Shown here piece after piece: positions 16,823 through 24,141 of a DNA stretch of 64,000 nt; the stretch's first letter is position 1, and each line of letters starts with the position of its first letter. The DNA lies in contig NZ_NNBP01000012.1 in NCBI RefSeq assembly GCF_002803155.1, positions 62,001 to 126,000 on the forward strand. Reading direction: 5' to 3'. The position numbers were made by a program, and so were the translations under genes. This stretch comes from Streptomyces sp. CB02959 (GTDB lineage: Bacteria > Actinomycetota > Actinomycetes > Streptomycetales > Streptomycetaceae). The notes beneath the pieces are model-generated. The model searched no databases. It was not told the DNA's origin and saw only the letters and a program-made list of their open reading frames with translations.

Positions 16823-19392
16823 CGGAACGGGACGGGGGACGGTGCCAGCGGCGGGAGTGCGCGGGGCACTACGAGGACGTCGGCGGCGGTGAACTGTACT
16901 GCGAGGTCTGCGGGCTGGCGCCGGTGGTGTCCGCCGAGGGGCTGCTGTCGGCGACCCCGACGGTGCTGACGCAGCGGGTGGACGCCGGGGGTGCGACGGT
17001 CGCCGCGCCGCCGCCGTCCGGGGGCCGGGCGCGGCGGACGGCCGGAACGCATGTGCCGGTGCGGTCGGCGGGGGCCGGGAGCGGGTCGGGCGACCGGACG
17101 CCGCCGGTGGTGCGCGGCGCCGGGAGCGGACACCCGGATTCGGGGTCGGGGGGCGGTTCCGGGGCCTCGCGCGGGCGGCTGGGCGCGGGGCTGGTGACGG
17201 TGCCGCAGGTGCCGCGGCGCGATCCGCTGGCGGCAGTGCTGGCGGATCCGGAGGTGCCGGAGCGGAAGCGGTTCTGCAGCCGCGGGGAGTGCGGGTCGCC
17301 GGTGGGGCGGGGCCGGGACGGCCGGCCGGGCACGGCGGAGGGCTTCTGCACCAAGTGCGGCCATCCGTACAGTTTCGTACCCAAGTTGCGGTCCGGGGAC
17401 CTGGTGCACGACCAGTACGAGGTCGCGGGGTGCCTGGCGCACGGCGGGCTGGGCTGGATCTATCTGGCGCGGGACCGGGCGGTCGACGACCGGTGGGTGG
17501 TGCTCAAGGGCCTGCTGGACACCGGTGACGAGGAGGCGCTGGCGGCGGCGGTGTCCGAGCGGCGGTTCCTGGCGGCGATCGAGCACCCCAACATCGTGCG
17601 GATCTACAACTTCGTGGAGCACCTGGACCGTTCGACGGGCAGCCGGGACGGCTACATCGTCATGGAGTACGTCGGCGGCACGTCCTTGAAGGACCTCGCC
17701 AACGAGCGGCGCACGCCCCGGGGGCGGCGCGATCCGATGCCGGTGGAGCAGGCGTGCGCGTACGGCATCGAGGCGCTGGAGGCCCTCGGGCACCTGCACA
17801 GCCGGCAGTTGCTGTACTGCGACTTCAAGGTCGACAACGCCATTCAGCAGCACGACCGGCTGAAGCTGATCGACCTGGGTGCGGTGCGGCGGACGGACGA
17901 CCACGAGAGCCCCCTCTACGGCACGATCGGCTACCAGGCGCCGGAGGTCGGCGAGGTGGGCCCCTCGGTCGCCTCCGACCTGTACACCGTCGGCCGTACC
18001 CTCGCCGTCCTCACCTTCGACTTCCAGGGCTACACCAACGTCTTCGCGGACTCCCTGCCGGACCCGGACCACATCGAGGTGTTCCGCGCCTACGAGTCGT
18101 TCTACCGGCTGCTGGTGCGGGCCACCGACCCGGATCCGGGGCGCCGTTTCGGGTCGGCGGAGGAGATGGCCGAGCAGTTGACGGGCGTACTGCGGGAGGT
18201 GGTGGCGCTCCGGACGGGTGAGCCGCGGCCGGCGTTGTCGACCCTGTTCGGCCCCGAACTGCGGGTGGTGGGCACGGAGCTGCTGCCGCCGCCGGCCGGG
18301 GACGGTTCGCTGCTGAGGGCCCGCCGGACCGGTCGGCGGCGCGCCGTGCGGGCGGCGGCGGAGGATCCGGGGCGGGCGCCGCGGCTGCGGCCCCTCGACG
18401 TGGCCCGGGCGGCGCTGGCGCTGCCGGTGCCGCGGGCCGATCCGGACGACCCCAACGCCGGGTTCCTGGCCGGTCTGCACGCCGCGACCCCGGCGGAGCT
18501 GCTGGCTGCCCTGCGGGCGGCGCCGACGGACTCGCCGGAGGTCCGGCTGCGGTCCCTGCGCGCCCAACTGGAGCTGGGCGAGGGCGCGGCGGACCCGCCG
18601 GCCGACGGCCCGTGGGGCGCCACCGGGACGCCCGCCCCGGACGGGACCGGGTCCGGGGACTGGCGGGCGGTGTGGCACCGCGGTCTTGCGGCGCTGGCGA
18701 CCGGCGACCGGGGGGGCGCCGCGCTGGCCTTCGACGCGGTCTACGACGCCTTTCCGGGTGAACCGGCGCCCAAGCTGGCCCTGGGCATCAGCGCCGAACT
18801 GCTGGGGCAGTTGGACAACGCCGCGGAGTACTACCGCCTCGTATGGGCGACCGACCGCGGCTACGTCAGTGCCGCGTTCGGGCTGGCCCGGGTGCGGCTG
18901 GCGGCCGGTGACCGGGCGGGTGCGGTGGCGGCGCTGGAGTCCGTGCCGGAGGCGTCCATCCACTACACGGCGGCCCGGATCGCGGCGGTCCGGGCCCGGT
19001 TGCGGCAGCGCTCGCCCCGGGAGCCGCTGCTGCCGGACCTGCGGGCCGCCGCCCAACAGGTCGAGGCGCTGGCCGACTTCGGTCTGGACGACCGGCGCCG
19101 GGAACTCCTCGCCACCGAAGTACTGGGCAGTGCCCTGGACTGGGTACTCTCCGGGAGCCACGGCGACGGGCCCGCGGCCGGCACCCCGGATGACGGGGGA
19201 TCGGACGGCACGGCCGGGCCGGCGGCTGCACGCCAGCGGCCGGCACTGCTCGGCAGTCCGTTGGACGAACGCGGTCTGCGGTTCGGGCTGGAGCGTTCGT
19301 ACCGCCTGCTGGCGCGGCTCGCGCAGCGTGGCGAGGAAAGGATCGAACTGGTGGAACGGGCCAACCGCTTCCGCCCCAGGACATGGGTGTGA
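16819..19392 (+). CDS. pknG: Serine/threonine protein kinase PknG
   Basis: This 857-residue soluble kinase matches mycobacterial PknG in domain order. An N-terminal Cys-rich element (C9 to C33 region) precedes a Gly-rich linker. The rubredoxin-like zinc site follows at residues 150-180 (CSRGECG and CTKCG). The kinase domain spans about 195-470, with AHGGLGWIYLA as the nucleotide loop, YCDFKVDN as the catalytic loop and IDLGAV in place of DFG. The TPR domain covers about 560-850. In relatives PknG phosphorylates the FHA protein OdhI/GarA and so sets 2-oxoglutarate flux. The extra first Cys cluster and long linker make it about 100 residues longer than the mycobacterial form. It overlaps the preceding gene by 4 nt and ends 1 nt before the phosphatase start. 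Confidence 0.93.
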   Translation: MTERDGGRCQRRECAGHYEDVGGGELYCEVCGLAPVVSAEGLLSATPTVLTQRVDAGGATVAAPPPSGGRARRTAGTHVPVRSAGAGSGSGDRTPPVVRGAGSGHPDSGSGGGSGASRGRLGAGLVTVPQVPRRDPLAAVLADPEVPERKRFCSRGECGSPVGRGRDGRPGTAEGFCTKCGHPYSFVPKLRSGDLVHDQYEVAGCLAHGGLGWIYLARDRAVDDRWVVLKGLLDTGDEEALAAAVSERRFLAAIEHPNIVRIYNFVEHLDRSTGSRDGYIVMEYVGGTSLKDLANERRTPRGRRDPMPVEQACAYGIEALEALGHLHSRQLLYCDFKVDNAIQQHDRLKLIDLGAVRRTDDHESPLYGTIGYQAPEVGEVGPSVASDLYTVGRTLAVLTFDFQGYTNVFADSLPDPDHIEVFRAYESFYRLLVRATDPDPGRRFGSAEEMAEQLTGVLREVVALRTGEPRPALSTLFGPELRVVGTELLPPPAGDGSLLRARRTGRRRAVRAAAEDPGRAPRLRPLDVARAALALPVPRADPDDPNAGFLAGLHAATPAELLAALRAAPTDSPEVRLRSLRAQLELGEGAADPPADGPWGATGTPAPDGTGSGDWRAVWHRGLAALATGDRGGAALAFDAVYDAFPGEPAPKLALGISAELLGQLDNAAEYYRLVWATDRGYVSAAFGLARVRLAAGDRAGAVAALESVPEASIHYTAARIAAVRARLRQRSPREPLLPDLRAAAQQVEALADFGLDDRRRELLATEVLGSALDWVLSGSHGDGPAAGTPDDGGSDGTAGPAAARQRPALLGSPLDERGLRFGLERSYRLLARLAQRGEERIELVERANRFRPRTWV

Positions 19393-19402
19393 CATGGGTG
19401 TG
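19381..19402 (+). repeat. 11-bp tandem duplication at the pknG/PP2C junction
   Basis: ACATGGGTGTG occurs twice in direct succession. The first copy supplies the end of pknG; the second overlaps the pknG stop and carries the ATG of the phosphatase gene. The junction is therefore a duplicated stop/start cassette. Confidence 0.8.
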
Positions 19403-20776
19403 ACTGGGCCGTCCCGGTGCCGGAGCTGCGGCGAGCCGCTCGACGCGGGGGACAACTACTGCGGGCGGTGCGGCGCCGATCCCCTGGCGTCGGGCGGGTA
19501 CGACGTGCCCGCGGGAGACGGGGCACCGCCGACCGCGGCGCAGGCGGCGGGGCCGGTGGCGCAGGCGGGTCCGCCGCCGCCCGACCCCACGACCCGCCTC
19601 CCGTACGCGGAGCACGGGGATGCCGCGGCGGCGCCGACCGCTGCCGCCGGGCGGCCGGCCGACCCGCGGGTGGTCGGCTACGAGGCGGTGGCCGACGCCG
19701 CCGCCGGAGCCGGGGCGCGAGCCGAAGCGGACGTTGCGGCGGCGGTCCCGGACAAGGTCGGTGCCGGGGCCGAAGCGGAGCGCGCGGCGGAGACCGGGGC
19801 GGAGGTCGGGGCGGCCGTCGCGTCGGGGCCCGAAGCCGCCGAGGGGGCGTCAAGCGGAGTGGCCGACGGCCCGGTTGCCGGGCCCGGCGCCGGGCCCGCG
19901 GCGGCGGGAACCGGAACCGCGCCGAAGGCCCCGGCCCGGCCGGCCCGCGACCACCTGGAGCAGGAGCTGGCGGGCGGCGCGGCGGTCAGTGACCGCGGCC
20001 ACCGGCACCACCGCAACGAGGACTTCTTCGCGCTCGCCGACACCGCGCTGCCGGACGGCTCGCCCGCGGTGATCGCGGTGGTCTGCGACGGGGTCTCCTC
20101 GGCGACCCGGCCGGACGACGCGTCCAAGGCCGCCGCCGAGCGGGCCGCCGTGGCGCTGCGGATGGCGCTGCCGCGCGGTACGCACCCTCAGCAGGCCGTG
20201 CACGACGCGGTGATGGCGGCCTCGGGGGCGGTCGACGCGCTGGCCGCCGACCCGTCGATAGCGCACGACGAGTACCGCCAGCAGAACGCCCCGGCCTGCA
20301 CCTTCGTCGGCGCGGTGGTCGGCGGCGGCCTGCTGACCATCGGCTGGGTCGGCGACAGCCGGGCGTACTGGATCCCCGACGACCGCACCGCGCCGCCGGT
20401 CCGGCTCACCGAGGACGACTCCTGGGCCGCCCAGATGGTCGCCAACAACCTGATGACGGAGGCCGAGGCCAACGCCGACGAGCGGGCGCACGCCATCACC
20501 GGCTGGCTGGGCGCGGACGCGTACGAGGTCGAGCCGCACATCGCGGCGTTCCGGCCGGACGGGCCGGGGACCGTGGTGGTGTGCACGGACGGGCTGTGGA
20601 ACTACGCCGAGTCGGCCCAGGCGCTGGCCGCCGTGCTGCCCCTGGACGCGCCGCGCCGGCCGCTGAACGCGGCGCGGGTGCTGGTCGACCACGCCCTGGA
20701 CGGCGGGGGGCACGACAACGTAACGGTCGCGGTGGTGCCGTTCCCGGCGCCCGCGGAAGGGGCAGGAGCGGCCTGA
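19394..20776 (+). CDS. PP2C-family protein phosphatase with zinc ribbon
   Basis: This 460-residue phosphatase probably reverses PknG phosphorylation. A short zinc ribbon (two CxxC pairs, residues 9-27) is followed by an Ala/Gly/Pro-rich linker of about 160 residues and a PP2C domain from about 195 to 455. Metal-binding and active-site motifs are visible: HHRNEDFFAL, VCDGVSS, GWVGDSRAYWI, CTDGLWNYAE and GGHDNVTV. The ATG at 19394 lies 1 nt after the pknG stop, so the pair is translationally coupled. The domain is cytoplasmic; no membrane helix is present. Confidence 0.93.
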   Translation: MGVTGPSRCRSCGEPLDAGDNYCGRCGADPLASGGYDVPAGDGAPPTAAQAAGPVAQAGPPPPDPTTRLPYAEHGDAAAAPTAAAGRPADPRVVGYEAVADAAAGAGARAEADVAAAVPDKVGAGAEAERAAETGAEVGAAVASGPEAAEGASSGVADGPVAGPGAGPAAAGTGTAPKAPARPARDHLEQELAGGAAVSDRGHRHHRNEDFFALADTALPDGSPAVIAVVCDGVSSATRPDDASKAAAERAAVALRMALPRGTHPQQAVHDAVMAASGAVDALAADPSIAHDEYRQQNAPACTFVGAVVGGGLLTIGWVGDSRAYWIPDDRTAPPVRLTEDDSWAAQMVANNLMTEAEANADERAHAITGWLGADAYEVEPHIAAFRPDGPGTVVVCTDGLWNYAESAQALAAVLPLDAPRRPLNAARVLVDHALDGGGHDNVTVAVVPFPAPAEGAGAA

Positions 20777-20880
20777 GCACCTCGGAACCGCACGCGCCGG
20801 ACCCGGCCCCCACCCACCGGGCCGTCCGCCCGCCGGTGGACCGGCCGGCCGGCGGCGGCCGCAAGGAGCGGACGTAACCC

Positions 20881-21741
20881 ATGGCCAACTTCGCCAAGTC
20901 GCGGGTGCCGCGCTTCACCGTCGAGGTGCACCACAACCCCTTCCTCCCCCAGGGCGGGCGGACCCTGCACGCCGTGGTCGCGGTCACCGCGACCGGGGGC
21001 GGCTCGACCGGCGGACGGCCGGTGCCCGGGCCGCGGCCGGACCCGGCGGTCCCGGCGGCGGCCGAGGGCGCGCCCGGGGCCGCCGGGGCCCTCGGCCCGG
21101 ACGCCGGGGTGGTGCTGCGGGTGCGGACCCCGCTGGGCGCCGAGGTCGGTTTCCTGCGGCAAGTGGCGCCCACCGCCGAAGACCTGACCGACCGGCGAAG
21201 AGCGTCGGGGCCGCGCTCGGGCGACTACCCGACCGGCCCCTGGGGCGACGAGTCCCGCGACTACCACCTCCTCCTCCGCGTCCCGGACCCCGGACTCGGC
21301 CGGGAGATGCTCGCCGCCCGGATCACGGTGCTGCTGCCCGCACCGGACGGCGCCGCGCCCCGCGTCGTGGCGCAGGCCCTGGTCCGGGCCGCATGGACGG
21401 ACGATCCGGTCGCGGCGTTACGAATCGACGCACAGGTCGCACACCACACGGGACGGTCCGAACTGGCGCAAGTCATCCAGCGGGGACTGGATGCGGCCAA
21501 GTGGGGAGATGCCGGCCGTGCCGTGGCGGAGCTGCGCCGTGCGACGTCGCTGGCCGGGGCCCCGGGGAACGGGGACACTGCGAAACTCCTTGCGAAGGTG
21601 GTGGGCGACGTCGATCCCGCGACCGGTACTGTGCGACAGGCGGCGAAGGCGGCCGAGGCCGAACGGGAGAGCTCCCGGACGGCTCCCGGCCCCCGCTCTC
21701 CGTCCGAAGAAACAGCAATGAACGAGCACGATCAGCTCTGA
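20881..21741 (+). CDS. VWA-family protein lacking its VWA domain, TTA codon
   Basis: This 286-residue protein starts like the usual Streptomyces VWA protein of PP2C/FHA clusters (FAKSRVPRFTVEVHHNPFLP) and continues after residue 77 with that family's C-terminal half (TPLGAEVGFLRQVAPT, GDYPTGPWGDESRDYH, TDDPVAALRID, GNGDTAKLLAKVV). The domain normally lying between, with its DxSxS metal site, is replaced by about 35 residues rich in Gly, Pro and Ala. Typical members are roughly 420-450 residues as I recall. Leu180 is TTA (21418-21420), so translation may depend on the bldA tRNA. AAGGAGCG precedes the ATG. The frame is intact, so it looks like a functional domain-loss variant rather than a pseudogene. 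Confidence 0.85.
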   Translation: MANFAKSRVPRFTVEVHHNPFLPQGGRTLHAVVAVTATGGGSTGGRPVPGPRPDPAVPAAAEGAPGAAGALGPDAGVVLRVRTPLGAEVGFLRQVAPTAEDLTDRRRASGPRSGDYPTGPWGDESRDYHLLLRVPDPGLGREMLAARITVLLPAPDGAAPRVVAQALVRAAWTDDPVAALRIDAQVAHHTGRSELAQVIQRGLDAAKWGDAGRAVAELRRATSLAGAPGNGDTAKLLAKVVGDVDPATGTVRQAAKAAEAERESSRTAPGPRSPSEETAMNEHDQL

Positions 21742-21785
21742 CCGGTACCACCCGGAAGAAACGGTACGGAGGGGGAAGAACCGAC

Positions 21786-23414
21786 ATGCCGACCTGCCCG
21801 AGCGGCCACCAGTCGGTGGCCGAAGACTGGTGCGAGGTGTGCGGCCAGCGCATGGCGGGCGCCGTCCCCCCGCCACCCTCTCTGCCCGCTGGATTCCTGA
21901 ACACGGCGCCGCCCGCCGAGCCGACCGGCCACGCCGGCCCGCCGCCGGGTCAGCCCGGCCCGCCGCCGCCCGGCCAGCCCGGCCCCGGCTCGATGGGCCA
22001 GCCCGGACCGCCGCCCGGCATGGGCGGCCCCGGCGCGCCCGCACCCGGCCCCGCCCCCCAGGGCGGCTACGGCTTCCCGCCGCCGCAGGCCCCGTTCGAG
22101 CAGCCGGCCCCGTTCGAGCAGCAGCCGCAGCAGCCGGGCCCGCCGCCCGGTATGCCCGGCCCCGGCGGCCAACCGCCGCAGGGCGGCTACGGCTTCCCGC
22201 CCCCGGCCCCCGGCCCGGGCGGTCCCGGCACCCCGCCGCACGGCGCCCCGGCCCCCGTGCCCGGCCCCGAGCAGTCCACGGAGTTCTGCCCGCAGTGCCG
22301 TACGCCGCGTGAGGGCATGGCGCCGTTCTGCTCCGAGTGCCATTACAACTTCCTGACCAACTCGCCGGCGTCGTTCGCGCCGCCGCCCGGTGCCCCGATG
22401 CCCGGCGGCCAACCGCCGCAGGGCGGCTACGGCTTCCCGCCCCCGGCTCCCGGCCCCGGCGGTCCGGGCGGTCCCGGCGCCCCGATGCCCGGCGGCCAAC
22501 CGCCGCAGGGCGGCCAGGGCGGTTACGGCTTCCCGCCGCCGCAGGCACCGTTCGAGCAGCCCGCCCCGTACGAGCAGCCGGCCCCGTTCGAGCAGCAGCC
22601 GCAGCAGCCGGGCCCGCCGCCCGGTATGCCCGGCCCCGGCGGCTTCCCGGGTCAGCCCGGCCCGCCTCCCGGCATGCCCGGCCCCGGTCCGGCCGGCCAG
22701 CCCGGCCCGCCGCCGCCCCCGCAACAGGGCGGTGACGACTGGCCGCTGAGCCCGCCGCACCAGCAGCACCCGGGGAACCCCGCCCCGCCGATGGCACCGC
22801 CGCAGCCCGGACCCGGCCCGCAGGCCCCGTTCGAGCAGCAGCCGCCGGCCCCGTTCCCGCCGCAGCAGCAGGGCTTCGAGCAGCCGGCCCCGTACGAGCA
22901 GCCGCAGCATGGCTTCGAGCGGCCGCAGCCGGGACCCGACGGCCAGTGGCCCGGTGGGCCCGGCCAGGCTCCGGCCGCGCCGCCGCAGGGTCCGCCGCCG
23001 GTGGTCGGCGACGGCTGGGTGGTGGCCATCGCACCGGACCGCGAGTACTTCATGGCGATGATGGGCCGCAGCGGCCCGGAGGCGGCGGGGCTCAACCTGC
23101 CCTCGTACTCCCCCGAGCAGGTGCTGCCGCTCGCCAACGGCCAGATCTCGGTGGGCCGGCGCCGCAACAGCACCGGAGAGTCCCCGGACGTCGACCTGGG
23201 CCGGACCCCGGAGGACCCGGGCGTCTCGCACCAGCACGCGCTGCTCGTCCAGCAGCAGGACGGCAGCTGGGCCGTGGTGGACCAGAACTCCACCAACGGC
23301 ACCACGGTCAACCTCGCCGAGGAGCCGATCCAGCCGTACGTCCCGGTGCCGCTGCACGAGGGCGACCGGGTGCACGTCGGCGCCTGGACGACGCTGACCG
23401 TCCGCCGCGGCTGA
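21786..23414 (+). CDS. FHA-domain protein with zinc ribbons and Pro/Gly repeats
   Basis: This 542-residue phosphothreonine-binding protein is a likely reader or substrate of the cluster's kinase. Its N-terminus has a zinc-ribbon-like element (CPSGH and CEVCG), with a second pair at about 165-185 (CPQC, CSEC). Between and after them, residues 35-410 are Pro/Gly/Gln-rich imperfect repeats. The C-terminal FHA domain (about 445-540) shows SVGRR, the DPGVSHQHALL serine-histidine signature and NSTNGTTVN. The ATG at 21786 gives the family N-terminus; the longer open frame overlaps the VWA-less gene. Two strong hairpins follow the stop. Confidence 0.92.
   Translation: MPTCPSGHQSVAEDWCEVCGQRMAGAVPPPPSLPAGFLNTAPPAEPTGHAGPPPGQPGPPPPGQPGPGSMGQPGPPPGMGGPGAPAPGPAPQGGYGFPPPQAPFEQPAPFEQQPQQPGPPPGMPGPGGQPPQGGYGFPPPAPGPGGPGTPPHGAPAPVPGPEQSTEFCPQCRTPREGMAPFCSECHYNFLTNSPASFAPPPGAPMPGGQPPQGGYGFPPPAPGPGGPGGPGAPMPGGQPPQGGQGGYGFPPPQAPFEQPAPYEQPAPFEQQPQQPGPPPGMPGPGGFPGQPGPPPGMPGPGPAGQPGPPPPPQQGGDDWPLSPPHQQHPGNPAPPMAPPQPGPGPQAPFEQQPPAPFPPQQQGFEQPAPYEQPQHGFERPQPGPDGQWPGGPGQAPAAPPQGPPPVVGDGWVVAIAPDREYFMAMMGRSGPEAAGLNLPSYSPEQVLPLANGQISVGRRRNSTGESPDVDLGRTPEDPGVSHQHALLVQQQDGSWAVVDQNSTNGTTVNLAEEPIQPYVPVPLHEGDRVHVGAWTTLTVRRG
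22101..22640 (+). repeat. Exact internal repeats in the FHA gene linker
   Basis: A block of over 60 bp starting CAGCCGGCCCCGTTCGAGCA at 22101 recurs at 22575, exactly 158 codons later. A second 30-bp block starting at 22171 recurs at 22411, with a partial copy near 22498. All preserve the reading frame and encode Pro/Gly/Gln-rich linker, so copy number can change without a frameshift. Confidence 0.8.
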
Positions 23415-23440
23415 CCGCGGCGGCACGCGCGAACACCTCA

Positions 23441-23476
23441 ACTCCGGGGCGTGATCGACCGATCGCGCCCCGGAGT
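23441..23476 (+). terminator. 17-bp hairpin terminator after the FHA gene
   Basis: ACTCCGGGGCGTGATCG pairs with CGATCGCGCCCCGGAGT across a 2-nt loop, with one G-T position. A second hairpin, CCGCCGCGG/CCGCGGCGG at 23402-23423, overlaps the FHA stop codon itself. Together they close the PknG cluster. Confidence 0.8.
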
Positions 23477-23540
23477 CGTGCCCGGCGGCGATCGTCCTAA
23501 GTCCGGAGTCCTCGGTCGGGACGTCTGCCACCATGGACCG

Positions 23541-23945
23541 GTGAACAACATTCCGCACGGCACGCTTCAGGAGCAGACCTTCTACGAGCAGGTCGGTGGC
23601 GAGGACACCTTCCGCCGTCTGGTGCGCCGCTTCTACGAGGGGGTCGCCGAGGACCCGCTGCTGCGGCCGATGTACCCCGAAGAGGACCTGGGACCGGCCG
23701 AGGAGCGCCTCGTCCTCTTCCTCATGCAGTACTGGGGCGGCCCCCGCACCTACAGCGAGAACCGCGGCCACCCCCGGCTGCGGATGCGGCACGCCCCGTT
23801 CACCGTCGACCGGGCCGCGCACGACGCCTGGCTGCGGCACATGCGGGACGCCGTGGACTCCGTCGGGCTCGCCGAGGAACACCGGGCGCAGCTGTGGGAC
23901 TACCTCACGTACGCGGCCGCGTCCATGGTCAACACCGCGGGCTGA
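23541..23945 (+). CDS. glbO: Group II truncated haemoglobin (GlbO type)
   Basis: This 134-residue globin binds haem and oxygen in the cytoplasm; roles in oxygen or NO handling are known for the family. The pattern EQVGGEDTFRRLVRRFYEGV, MYPEEDLGPAEERL, FLMQYWGGP, RGHPRLRMRHAPF (proximal His) and WLRHMRDAVD is typical of TrHbO. The GTG start at 23541 gives the usual N-terminus. No good ribosome site precedes it, so the transcript may be leaderless or weakly translated. It stands between two hairpin regions and looks monocistronic. Confidence 0.93.
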   Translation: MNNIPHGTLQEQTFYEQVGGEDTFRRLVRRFYEGVAEDPLLRPMYPEEDLGPAEERLVLFLMQYWGGPRTYSENRGHPRLRMRHAPFTVDRAAHDAWLRHMRDAVDSVGLAEEHRAQLWDYLTYAAASMVNTAG

Positions 23946-24035
23946 GAGAACGGTCACACCGACCGGAAGCCGCGCTTCCCCGTCACGATCCGGTCAAGAC
24001 CCCCCGCAACCCCTCACCCGGCGCCGCCGCCCTCT

Positions 24036-24083
24036 GAAAACATCCACGGCATCCGATCACCCTTTCGGATATGCCACGTTTTC
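24036..24083. other. AT-richer hairpin upstream of the FtsX-type operon
   Basis: GAAAAC pairs with GTTTTC, and GGCATCCGA pairs with TCGGAT(AT)GCC inside it, forming one long bulged hairpin 58 nt before the next start codon. It is AT-rich for this genome. It may terminate the globin transcript or regulate the operon. Confidence 0.5.
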
Positions 24084-24141
24084 GGGTGCTGAGAGCCACC
24101 GGCGCACCCCGGCCGGGGCCTGAGCCGCACCGGGGGGATCC

